Assembly: GCA_002840155.1 (NCBI GenBank)
Contig: PGZH01000002.1
Coordinates: forward strand, 62,001-126,000
Origin: Gammaproteobacteria bacterium HGW-Gammaproteobacteria-13
GTDB taxonomy: Bacteria; Pseudomonadota; Gammaproteobacteria; Pseudomonadales; Pseudomonadaceae
Direction of reading: 5' to 3'
DNA: 64,000 nucleotides
Numbering within the stretch: position 1 is the first letter of the stretch; every line of letters starts with the position of its first letter. The translations under genes and the position numbers were made by a program. The notes beneath the pieces were generated by a model. The model was not told the origin of the DNA. It did not search any database and saw nothing but the letters and a program-made list of their open reading frames with translations. Positions 53,311 to 61,073 of the stretch are shown in pieces.

Positions 53311-53736
53311 ATGCGTACATTATTTTCTGCGCTGCTATTCAGCGCCCTGGCCTCCCCCCTCGCCTTCGCCGGCGATACCGGCAAAGTCGCCATTGGTGGC
53401 GGTGTGGGTGGCGCCCTGGGCAATGTGATCGGTCAACAGGTCGGTGGCAGCACCGGCGCGGCGATTGGCGCGGGCCTGGGTGGCGCAGCCGGCGGCGTGA
53501 TTACCGCACGCGACGGCAACAAGACCGAAGCTGCACTGGGCGGTGGCCTGGGCGCAGCCGGTGGCTCGGTACTGGGCAACAAGGTCGGCGGCAGCACCGG
53601 TTCGACCATCGGTGCCGGCCTGGGCGGTGCAGCCGGTGGCGCACTGGCCAATGAATACGCCGGCGGCAGCGAACGTGATCGCGGCCACGACAAAGGCAAG
53701 AAACACAAGAAGCATAAAAAGCACAAACATCACTAA
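53311..53736 (+). CDS. Exported glycine-zipper protein with Lys/His tail
   Basis: 141 residues. Signal peptide (MRTLFSALLFSALASPLAFA), then two similar glycine-zipper blocks: GNVIGQQVGGSTGAAIGAG and GNKVGGSTGSTIGAGLGGAA, about 45 residues apart, of the kind that pack helices in membranes. It ends in a highly basic, histidine-rich tail, GKKHKKHKKHKHH, that could bind metal, nucleic acid or anionic lipid. No known function. Preceded by AGAAGG as ribosome site and followed by a strong terminator, so transcribed alone. Confidence 0.8.
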   Translation: MRTLFSALLFSALASPLAFAGDTGKVAIGGGVGGALGNVIGQQVGGSTGAAIGAGLGGAAGGVITARDGNKTEAALGGGLGAAGGSVLGNKVGGSTGSTIGAGLGGAAGGALANEYAGGSERDRGHDKGKKHKKHKKHKHH

Positions 53737-53752
53737 GTGCCGAGTGCTGAGA

Positions 53753-53782
53753 GCAAAAAGCCGCCTAACAGCGGCTTTTTGC
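53753..53782. terminator. Intrinsic terminator after the glycine-zipper gene
   Basis: GCAAAAAGCCGC (53753-53764), loop CTAACA, GCGGCTTTTTGC (53771-53782): 12-base stem with A and T tracts on the two sides. Confidence 0.92.
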
Positions 53783-53815
53783 GTATGGCACAGAACCTAG
53801 GGTGGGGCCGCCTAG

Positions 53816-53849
53816 GTGATAACCCATCAGCCAGTTGATGGGTTATCAC
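53816..53849. repeat. GGGTTA...TAACCC hairpin repeat, copy 3
   Basis: GTGATAACCCATCA (53816-53829) and TGATGGGTTATCAC (53836-53849) are perfect 14-base inverted arms around GCCAGT, followed by CCATCCTAC as in the other copies. Sits 13 bases past the stop of the following minus-strand gene. Confidence 0.65.
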
Positions 53850-53862
53850 CCATCCTACTCAG

Positions 53863-54306
53863 CTATGTCGCTGGCTCCATCAGCAGCACCGTCAGCGCTG
53901 CGCGCAGATTCTCGGGAATGCTGACCGGGCGGTTGCTGTTGCGGTCGACGAAGACATGCACAAAGCGCCCGGCCGCACAGGCTTCGTCTTCATCCGCCTT
54001 GAATACCGCCAACTCATACTGCACCGAACTATTGCCCAGCTTGCCGACCCGCAGGCCGATCTCGATGCGCTCGGGGAAGGCGATAGAGGCAAAGTAATCG
54101 CAGCTGGAGCTGACCACAAAACCCACCACCTCACCGTTATGGATATCCAGGCCGCCAACCTCGATCAGATAGGTGTTCACCGCGCTGTCGAAGAAGCTGT
54201 AGTAGGTGACATTGTTGACGTGACCGTAGACATCGTTGTCATGCCAGCGCGTGGTGATCGGCTGGAAGTGCCGGTAATCGCTGCGCAAGTGTTGGGGTTG
54301 GCTCAT
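53863..54306 (-). CDS. Hotdog-fold acyl-CoA thioesterase
   Basis: 147 residues of 4-hydroxybenzoyl-CoA thioesterase type. The signature RWHDNDVYGHVNNVTYYSFF (about 21-40) includes the catalytic Asp and the GHVNN loop. Predicted to release free acids from CoA thioesters. Start at ATG 54306 with AAGGA upstream. It directly follows an iron alcohol dehydrogenase gene (28 bases), so an operon is likely. Confidence 0.88.
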   Translation of the reverse strand: MSQPQHLRSDYRHFQPITTRWHDNDVYGHVNNVTYYSFFDSAVNTYLIEVGGLDIHNGEVVGFVVSSSCDYFASIAFPERIEIGLRVGKLGNSSVQYELAVFKADEDEACAAGRFVHVFVDRNSNRPVSIPENLRAALTVLLMEPAT

Positions 54307-54334
54307 CGGAAGTCCTTGAGGTTGGCGAGGCGGC

Positions 54335-55498
54335 TTAATAGGCCACCTGGTAGATGGCCAGGGCATGGGCCTCGGTCATTTCCCGCGGGTTGTTCACCAG
54401 CAGGCGCTGTTGCTGCATGGCGTCGCGGGCCAGGGTCGGCAGCATATCTTGCGGCACACCGACATCACGCAGGCGCGTGGGCAGGCCGCTACGTACGCTG
54501 AAGTCGGCCAGTGCGCCGATCAACTGCTCGGTCTGTTGCAACGTGCTGCCGGCGCGCAGCTGATCGCCCAGCACCAGCGGCGCCAACTCGGCATACAACG
54601 GCGCGGCCGCATTGGCGTTGAAGCCCAACACATGCGGCAAAACAAGGGCATTCGACAGGCCATGGGGAATATGGAAATGCCCGCCCAGCGGATAGGCCAG
54701 CGCATGCACCGCCGCCACCGGCGCGTTGGCAAACGCCTGGCCGGCCAGGCAGGAGCCCAGCAGCATGGCCTGACGCGCCTCGCGGTTGCCGCCGTTGTGC
54801 ACCACTTCATCCAGATTGGCCGCCAGCAGGCGCAACGCTTCGCGGGCCAGCAGGTCGGACAGCGGATTCTTTTTCAGCGCGCTGGTGTAGGCCTCGATGG
54901 CGTGGACCATGGCGTCGATACCAGTGGCGGCGGTGACCGCCGGCGGAAGGCCGAGTGTCAGCTCAGCATCGAGCAGCGCCAGGTCCGGCAGCAGCAACGG
55001 CGAGACCACGCCCATCTTGGTGGTTTCGCCGGTGGTGATGATGGAAATCTGCGTGACTTCCGAACCGGTGCCGGCGGTGGTCGGCACCAGAATCAGCGGC
55101 AGGCGCTGACCCCGGGCATTGCCAACACCGTAAATCTGCGCCAGTTCCTGGCCGCACTCGGGATGGGCCAGCAGTGCCACCAGCTTGGCCACGTCCATCG
55201 AACTGCCGCCACCAAAGCCGACGATCAGCTGCGCTTTGAGCGCCTTAGCCTGTTCAACCGCCGCCAACAGAATCGCCTCGGGCGGGTCGGCGACCACCTG
55301 ATCGAATACCTCGACGGTCAGCTCAGTGCGGGCAAAGCCTGGCAGCACCTCCGCCAGTAAGCCGAGCTTGCTGATGCCTGGATCGGTGACGATCAGCACC
55401 CGTTGCACGCCGCGCTCGCGGCACAGCTCGGCCAGACGTCTGGATGCGCCGATCTCACACAGAATCTGCGCGGTGGTGGCAAAGCTAAAGGGCAGCAT
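54335..55498 (-). CDS. Iron-containing alcohol dehydrogenase
   Basis: 387 residues, typical for group III Fe-ADHs. NAD-binding GFGGGSSMDVAKLVALL (about 94-110), PTTAGTGSEVT, and metal ligands in AMVHAIEAYTS and HALAYPLGGHFHIPHGLSNA are present. Oxidises or reduces short-chain alcohols/aldehydes; substrate unknown. AGAGGAAC before the ATG. Upstream is a repeat element and then the acyl-CoA dehydrogenase gene on the same strand. Confidence 0.92.
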   Translation of the reverse strand: MLPFSFATTAQILCEIGASRRLAELCRERGVQRVLIVTDPGISKLGLLAEVLPGFARTELTVEVFDQVVADPPEAILLAAVEQAKALKAQLIVGFGGGSSMDVAKLVALLAHPECGQELAQIYGVGNARGQRLPLILVPTTAGTGSEVTQISIITTGETTKMGVVSPLLLPDLALLDAELTLGLPPAVTAATGIDAMVHAIEAYTSALKKNPLSDLLAREALRLLAANLDEVVHNGGNREARQAMLLGSCLAGQAFANAPVAAVHALAYPLGGHFHIPHGLSNALVLPHVLGFNANAAAPLYAELAPLVLGDQLRAGSTLQQTEQLIGALADFSVRSGLPTRLRDVGVPQDMLPTLARDAMQQQRLLVNNPREMTEAHALAIYQVAY

Positions 55499-55564
55499 GT
55501 TTGTTCCTCTTGTTCGTGGCCCAAGCCGTCAGCATGACAAGCGCAGTTGCAAGGTGCGACCGCT

Positions 55565-55624
55565 CCCGGATTGCATCCGGGCTACCCGAGACAATCCGGC
55601 ACGTAGCCCGGATGGAATCCGGGG
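55565..55624. repeat. Inverted-repeat element, GTAGCCCGGAT family, copy 2
   Basis: CCCGGATTGCATCCGGGCTAC (55565-55585, written here in two parts: CCCGGATTGC / ATCCGGGCTAC) faces GTAGCCCGGAT at 55603-55613, which continues GGAATCCGGGG. Same family as 21302-21380. Confidence 0.75.
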
Positions 55625-55633
55625 AAAATCGCC

Positions 55634-57424
55634 TCAAAAAGCGAAACTCGCCTCATCCATCGCCATCAGGCAGTCTGCACCACCCAGCAGGGACTCGCGA
55701 TGGGCGCTGGCCCGTGGCAACACCCGCCGCAGGTAGAAGTCGGCGGACTGCAATTTGGCCTGGTAGAACGCGGCCTCGCCGCTGCCCGCCTCCAGGGCAT
55801 CCTGCGCACGTGCCGCCGCCTGCAGCCAGAAACCGGCCAGCAGCACATAAGCCGAATACTGGAGGAAATCCACCGAAACCGCGCCGATCTCCTGCACATC
55901 GCGCTGACTGGCGGCGATCACTGCGCTGCTCAGCTCGCGCCACTCGCCCAGGCGCGCCTGCACGCTCTTGGCCAACTCGGCCAATGCCGGACGGTCAACC
56001 TGAGCGTCGCACAGCTCGCTGAATTCAGCCTGCAACGCCGACAGTTCCGCACCGCCGTCAGCGAGCACCTTGCGGCGGATATAGTCCAGCGCCTGGATGC
56101 CGTTGGTGCCTTCATACAACTGGGTAATGCGGCTATCGCGCATCAACTGCTCGATGCCCCACTCGCGGATAAAACCGTGGCCGCCATACACCTGCACCGC
56201 ATGGCTGGCGACTTCCTGGCCCATGTCGGTAAAGAATGCTTTGACGATCGGGATCAGCAGCGCCGCACGCTTACCGGCGGCCTTGCGCGCGGCGGCGTCC
56301 GGATGACCATGCTCAAGGTCGAGCTGGCGCGCGCAGTTGACAGCGAGCATGCGGCTGCCTTCGACCAGGCTCTTCTGCGTCAGCAGCATGCGCCGCACAT
56401 CGGGATGGACAATGATCGGATCAGCCACCTTGCCCGGCTCAGCCGGCCCGCTCAGCGCGCGCGACTGCAGGCGCTCGCGGGCATAGCGCAGCGCGCCCTG
56501 GAAGGCCGCTTCGCCAATGCCCAGTCCCTGCAAACCGACCTGAAAGCGCGCGTCGTTCATCATGGTGAACATGCAGGCCAGGCCCTGGTTGGCTTCACCG
56601 ATCAGCCAGCCAGTGGCGCCGTCGAAGTTCATCACGCAGGTGGACGCCCCTTTGATGCCCATCTTGTGCTCGATGGCACCGCAGGACAGCGCATTACGCT
56701 CGCCGGGCATGCCGTCGGCAGCAGCGATAAATTTCGGCACCAACAGCAGGCTGATGCCCTTCACTCCAGCCGGTGCATCCGGCAAACGCGCCAGCACGAG
56801 ATGAATGATGTTCTCCGACAGGTCCTGCTCGCCTCCGCTGATAAAGATCTTGCTGCCGCTGACCTTGTAGCTGCCATCCGCCTGCGGTTCGGCCTTGGTG
56901 CGCAGCAGGGCCAGATCGGTGCCGGCCTGCGGCTCGGTCAGGCACATGGTGCCGGTCCATTGGCCGCTGACCAGTTTGTGCAGGTAGCTGTCTTTCAGCG
57001 TTTCGCTGCCGTGCTTGTACAGCGCCAGCACCGCGCCCTCGGTCAGCCCGGAATACACGCGGAACGACAACGAAGCGCCCATCAGCATCTCGTGGAAGTT
57101 GCACGCCAGCATCTGCGGCAGCGCCTGACCACCGTACGCGCTCGGCCCGGTCATGCTCGCCCAGCCGTTATCGACATATTGCTGATAGGCCTCGGCAAAA
57201 CCGTCCGGCGTGCTCACCTGGCCGTCATTCAGCTGGCAGCCCTGCTCATCACTGTTGCGATTGAGCGGCGCGACCACCTCGGCGGCGTAACGCGCGCCCT
57301 CTTCCAGCACGCCGTCGATCAGCTCACGGTCGAGGCCGTTACCGAGCAGCTCACAGTGGCTGCTGACATCGAACAGCTCGTGCAGCACAAAGCGCATATC
57401 GCGCAGCGGAGCCTGATAACTCAT
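55634..57424 (-). CDS. Acyl-CoA dehydrogenase with C-terminal extension
   Basis: 596 residues: standard N-terminal, middle and C-terminal acyl-CoA dehydrogenase domains to about residue 460 (MCLTEPQAGTDLALLRT FAD/substrate motif; YGGHGFIREWGIEQLMRDSR for the C-terminal domain) and an extra ~130-residue domain of the DmdC/FadE type. Introduces the first double bond in beta-oxidation. The stop of the upstream 3-hydroxyacyl-CoA dehydrogenase gene overlaps its start (ATGA), so both are made together. Confidence 0.92.
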   Translation of the reverse strand: MSYQAPLRDMRFVLHELFDVSSHCELLGNGLDRELIDGVLEEGARYAAEVVAPLNRNSDEQGCQLNDGQVSTPDGFAEAYQQYVDNGWASMTGPSAYGGQALPQMLACNFHEMLMGASLSFRVYSGLTEGAVLALYKHGSETLKDSYLHKLVSGQWTGTMCLTEPQAGTDLALLRTKAEPQADGSYKVSGSKIFISGGEQDLSENIIHLVLARLPDAPAGVKGISLLLVPKFIAAADGMPGERNALSCGAIEHKMGIKGASTCVMNFDGATGWLIGEANQGLACMFTMMNDARFQVGLQGLGIGEAAFQGALRYARERLQSRALSGPAEPGKVADPIIVHPDVRRMLLTQKSLVEGSRMLAVNCARQLDLEHGHPDAAARKAAGKRAALLIPIVKAFFTDMGQEVASHAVQVYGGHGFIREWGIEQLMRDSRITQLYEGTNGIQALDYIRRKVLADGGAELSALQAEFSELCDAQVDRPALAELAKSVQARLGEWRELSSAVIAASQRDVQEIGAVSVDFLQYSAYVLLAGFWLQAAARAQDALEAGSGEAAFYQAKLQSADFYLRRVLPRASAHRESLLGGADCLMAMDEASFAF

Positions 57425-58659
57425 ACCCGGCCCTCCTGTACATCAACGAAGCGCTGGCCGCTGTTGGCCAATTTTTCAATCAGGCGTGCCGGTAGCCAGT
57501 GCTCACCGAACGCCGCCTGCAGCGCCTTCAAGCGGTCATAAATCGCCGCCACACCCTGGCTATCCGCCCAGCCCATCGGCCCGCCCTTGTCAGCCGGGAA
57601 GCCGTAGCCATTGAGGTAGACCAGATCGATGTCGTGGCTGTTGGCGGCGATGTTCTCTTCGAGGATTTTCGCACCCTCGTTGACCAGCGCCAGCAGACAG
57701 CGCTCGAGGATTTCCGAGGGGTCGATGTCGCGGCGCGTGAAACCCAGCTGCTCGGACACCTGCAGCACCAGCGCATCCACCTCGGGATCATACTCGGCCT
57801 GACGGCTGCCTTCGGCGTAGCGGTAGTAACCCATGCGCACCTTTTGGCCAAACCGACCGAGGCCGCACAGACGATTATCCACCTGCACCGCCGGATCATC
57901 CTGGCCCTTACCGGCCAGCTCTCGGGCGCGCCATTCCAGGTCAATGCCGACTACGTCATACATGCGGAACGGGCCCATGGCGAAACCAAAGCCCTGCAAC
58001 GCGGCATCGACCTGATGCGGATAGGCACCTTCGAGCAGCAGCATGCGCGCCTCGCGCACATAGGTGTGCAGCATGCGGTTGCCGATAAAACCGTCGCAGT
58101 TACCCGCCACCACGCTGACCTTGCCGATACGCTGACCCAGGGCCAGCGCCGCATCCAATACCGCCGGCGCAGTCTTGGCGCCACGGACGATTTCCAGCAA
58201 TTTCATGATGTGCGCCGGGCTGAAGAAGTGCAGACCGAGCACGTCTTGCGGGCGTTTGGTCACGGCGGCAATGGCGTCGATATCCAGCGCCGAGGTGTTG
58301 CTGGCGAGGATCGCGCCGGGCTTCAGGGTGGCGTCGAGCGTACGGAAGATCTGCTGCTTGAGTTCAAGGTTCTCGTACACCGCTTCGATCACCAGATCGG
58401 CATCGGCCAGCGCGGCGTAGTCGCCCACCGGGGTGACGCAAGCCAGTCGCGCGCCCGACTGCTCGGCACTGATGCGCCCCAGCTTGAGGTTATGAGCATT
58501 AGTCTCGGCCACCACCTTCATGGCCTGTTCGAGCATCTGCGGGTTGTTGTCCAGCCACAGCACCTGAATGCCGGCGTTGGCCAGGCTCATGACGATACCG
58601 CGACCCATAGTGCCCGCGCCGATCACAGCGGCCTGCTGAACCTCGAATGCCTTGCTCAT
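57421..58659 (-). CDS. 3-hydroxyacyl-CoA dehydrogenase
   Basis: 412 residues: NAD-binding Rossmann domain (VIGAGTMGRGIVMSLANAGI, about 12-31), the conserved ASNTSALDIDAIA and LHFFSPAHIMKLLEIV, and two C-terminal helical domains. Oxidises 3-hydroxyacyl-CoA to the 3-keto form. The ATG at 58659 has AGAGGGG upstream; a GTG two codons earlier is possible. Unlike FadB it has no hydratase domain. First gene of the pair with the acyl-CoA dehydrogenase. Confidence 0.93.
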   Translation of the reverse strand: MSKAFEVQQAAVIGAGTMGRGIVMSLANAGIQVLWLDNNPQMLEQAMKVVAETNAHNLKLGRISAEQSGARLACVTPVGDYAALADADLVIEAVYENLELKQQIFRTLDATLKPGAILASNTSALDIDAIAAVTKRPQDVLGLHFFSPAHIMKLLEIVRGAKTAPAVLDAALALGQRIGKVSVVAGNCDGFIGNRMLHTYVREARMLLLEGAYPHQVDAALQGFGFAMGPFRMYDVVGIDLEWRARELAGKGQDDPAVQVDNRLCGLGRFGQKVRMGYYRYAEGSRQAEYDPEVDALVLQVSEQLGFTRRDIDPSEILERCLLALVNEGAKILEENIAANSHDIDLVYLNGYGFPADKGGPMGWADSQGVAAIYDRLKALQAAFGEHWLPARLIEKLANSGQRFVDVQEGRV

Positions 58660-58716
58660 GCCCACCCCTCTGCCAGTTGCCTAAAGAAATTCGCCAACCA
58701 CCATAAGCAAGGCGTT

Positions 58717-58735
58717 ACTATTTTTGAAATTTAGT
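58717..58735. promoter_or_regulatory. LysR-type operator candidate
   Basis: ACTA (58717-58720) and TAGT (58732-58735) flank an 11-base AT-rich spacer in the 100-base divergent gap between the beta-oxidation pair and the LysR gene. Spacing and position fit a LysR-type binding site. Confidence 0.45.
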
Positions 58736-58759
58736 CTTGTGATAAGTCGTATTCAGCCA

Positions 58760-59659
58760 ATGAATATCTCAACCTTCGACCTCAACCTGCTGCGCGTGTT
58801 CGATGCACTGATGCGCGAGCAGAATGTCTCCCGCGCTGCCGAACGCCTGTCGCTCAGTCAGCCGGCGGTGAGCAATGCCCTGAATCGCCTGCGCGAACTG
58901 CTCGACGACCCGCTGCTGGTAAGGGTGGGTCGCAGCATGCAGCCGACGCCGCGCGCCCAGGCGCTGGAAACGCCGATCCGCGCTGCGCTGCAGCAGATCG
59001 AGCAGAGCCTTAGCGCTGGTGAAGTGTTTGACCCGGCCAGCAGCCGTCAGCACTTCAGCATCGCCGTCACCGACTATGTCGAGCTGATCTGCATGCCGCG
59101 CCTGCTCAAGCAGCTCAGCCAGCAGGCCCCCGGCATGCGTATCGACATCCGTCACCTAAGCCCCAGCCTGCCGGCCGAGGCGCTGGACAAGGGCGAGTTG
59201 GACCTGGTGCTGGGGCGCTTCGAGGACATCCCCGCGCGTTTTGCCCGCCAGCACTGGATGAGCGAAACCCTGCAACTGGCGCTGCGTCGTGATCATCCTC
59301 TGGGCAACCACCCCATGGACCTGCCGACCTTTCTGCAGCTGCGCCATTTGTGGGTTCACGGCGGTCAGACGCGTGGCATGGTCGACCAGTGGCTGGGTGA
59401 ACAGGGCCTGTGTCGGGAGATTCTCTACACCACGCCCAACTACCTGCAGGCCGCGCATATTGTCGCCAGCAGCGAGCTGGCGGCCGTGCTGCCAACCCAA
59501 CTGGCGCGCCACTTCGCCAGCCTGCTGCCGCTGCAACTGTTCGAGTTGCCGTTCGCCCTCGGCCCGTTTCACCTGGAAATCGTCAGCCTGGCCCAGCGCC
59601 AGCGCGACCCGGCGCTGCACTGGCTGATTGAACAGATCCAGCAGATCGCCCAGCGCTGA
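58760..59659 (+). CDS. LysR-family regulator, divergent from beta-oxidation pair
   Basis: 299 residues: helix-turn-helix (NISTFDLNLLRVFDALMREQ; SRAAERLSLSQPAVSNALNR) and a ligand domain of the NodD/SyrM-like group (DYVELICMPRLLKQLSQQAP). I prefer ATG at 58760; an ATG at 58724 would extend it. No strong ribosome site. The divergent position suggests that it controls the 3-hydroxyacyl-CoA and acyl-CoA dehydrogenase genes. Confidence 0.9.
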   Translation: MNISTFDLNLLRVFDALMREQNVSRAAERLSLSQPAVSNALNRLRELLDDPLLVRVGRSMQPTPRAQALETPIRAALQQIEQSLSAGEVFDPASSRQHFSIAVTDYVELICMPRLLKQLSQQAPGMRIDIRHLSPSLPAEALDKGELDLVLGRFEDIPARFARQHWMSETLQLALRRDHPLGNHPMDLPTFLQLRHLWVHGGQTRGMVDQWLGEQGLCREILYTTPNYLQAAHIVASSELAAVLPTQLARHFASLLPLQLFELPFALGPFHLEIVSLAQRQRDPALHWLIEQIQQIAQR

Positions 59660-59727
59660 TCACCCGGCAGCCGCACAAAGCCTTCCTATACTGACGGCTA
59701 CTGTCGTGCAGTCTTGGGGAATCGATC

Positions 59728-60372
59728 ATGCTGAAATCGGCGTTGGCACTGCTGTTGATGCTGCTGGGCACCCTGGCGCAAGCCCAAACGCTAGAGATCG
59801 TGCTACTCGACAACCAGGGCAAACCGCTCAGTGACGCAGTGCTGTGGATTGAGCCAGGGCCGGCGCAGAGCCAGCCCGCCACAGCGTTGATGGACCAGCA
59901 GAAGCGCCAGTTCAGCCCCTATATCCTGCCGGTGCAGGTCGGCACCACGGTGAGCTTCCCCAACTCCGACCCGATCAACCACCACGTCTATTCCTTCTCC
60001 CCGGCCAAACGCTTCGAACTGCGCCTGCACCAACAGAAGGCCGCACCGCAGGAGATGCGCTTCGACCAGCCCGGCCTGGTCACCCTGGGCTGCAATATCC
60101 ACGACTGGATGCTCGGTTTTATTCTGGTGCTCGACACCCCCTGGTTCGCCCAGACCGACAAGCAGGGCAAGGCCCGCCTGCAATTCGATGCTGCCGCTGG
60201 GCAAACCCTGCAGCTCTGGCACCCGCGCATCGCCGACCCGCAGGAAGCCCTGAGCCGCGCCGTACCCAGCGACGGCGCACTGACCTGGCAGCTGACTGGC
60301 GCACTAAAACGAGACCCACGACCGAAAGCACCCGCCATGCGCCCACAAGGGAAAGGCGGCTACGTGCCTTGA
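59728..60372 (+). CDS. Exported cupredoxin-like protein (methylamine-utilization type)
   Basis: 214 residues. Signal peptide (MLKSALALLLMLLGTLAQAQ), then a beta-barrel of plastocyanin type with possible type 1 copper ligands: His in DPINHHVYSF, Cys and His in LGCNIHDWMLG, and Met in the same segment. Such proteins are often annotated as methylamine utilization proteins, but no other mau genes are here. The protein ends in a basic, proline-rich tail. Possible role: periplasmic copper or redox sensing next to the signalling genes that follow. Confidence 0.8.
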   Translation: MLKSALALLLMLLGTLAQAQTLEIVLLDNQGKPLSDAVLWIEPGPAQSQPATALMDQQKRQFSPYILPVQVGTTVSFPNSDPINHHVYSFSPAKRFELRLHQQKAAPQEMRFDQPGLVTLGCNIHDWMLGFILVLDTPWFAQTDKQGKARLQFDAAAGQTLQLWHPRIADPQEALSRAVPSDGALTWQLTGALKRDPRPKAPAMRPQGKGGYVP

Positions 60373-60413
60373 TTTCGGATCAACAGCGCCACGCGCGGCT
60401 CTGCTTGTTCTGG

Positions 60414-61073
60414 CTAAGGTTTGGCAGCCTGCTTGGCGTCCTTCACCGCGCGCGCATAAAGGGCGTGGAGTTGCGCCACTTCCTTATCACCAGGGGATTG
60501 CTTCTCCATCCGCACCAGCGTCTGTTGCAACAGATCAAACTCACGCAATTCGAAATACCCGGCCAACAGGTATAACTCCGGCGCTCGATCTGTCGCCGTT
60601 GCCGTTTCACGCAGCTGCGCATAATTTTTTTCCAGCGACTCCAGGGTGCCTCCACTCGGCATGCTGCGTAGCCGCACCATCCCGGCCTTGACCTGGCCAT
60701 CCGGGGCCGGAGTCTTGGCCAGTTGCTTGACCAATAACTTCGGCAGCTGCCGTACCTGCGGCTGTAATGCCGCATCCTGAGCAGAGATGCCACTGCGGTG
60801 CACCTGCAATTCGCCCGGCCCTTGCCAGACCTGCTCTTCGCCGCTGTGGAAGAGCACCAGTTGTAAATTGGCATTCTCCGGCAGGCTCAGTTGATCGCCT
60901 TCATGCAGTTTGCTGAACACCTGCAGCGTTCTGCTCTCCGTCTGCGCCGGCACATTCAAGGCAACCGTGCCGCTCAGGCCAGTGACCAAGCCGACCTCAA
61001 GCGCCAACGCCAGACCGGGCAGCCACAGCAAAGAACACAGTCCCAAGCGACACCACTGTCTAAGCATTTTCAT
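60414..61073 (-). CDS. Exported FecR-like protein
   Basis: 219 residues. Signal peptide (MKMLRQWCRLGLCSLLWLPG...). The mature N-terminal half resembles a FecR domain: GLVTGLSGTVALN, LHEGDQLSLPENANLQLVLF and EEQVWQGPGELQV. The C-terminal half (about 150-219) is helical and may form protein contacts. The ATG at 61073 follows AGGGAG and overlaps the 3' end of the CHASE2 cyclase gene by 14 bases. FecR/CHASE2-cyclase pairs suggest that the exported protein works with the periplasmic CHASE2 domain. Confidence 0.8.
   Translation of the reverse strand: MKMLRQWCRLGLCSLLWLPGLALALEVGLVTGLSGTVALNVPAQTESRTLQVFSKLHEGDQLSLPENANLQLVLFHSGEEQVWQGPGELQVHRSGISAQDAALQPQVRQLPKLLVKQLAKTPAPDGQVKAGMVRLRSMPSGGTLESLEKNYAQLRETATATDRAPELYLLAGYFELREFDLLQQTLVRMEKQSPGDKEVAQLHALYARAVKDAKQAAKP

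Noticed and set aside
53335-53733. Minus-strand frame over the glycine-zipper gene
   Set aside because: Antisense of an exported protein with clear signal peptide, ribosome site and terminator; low-complexity mirror of the glycine repeats.
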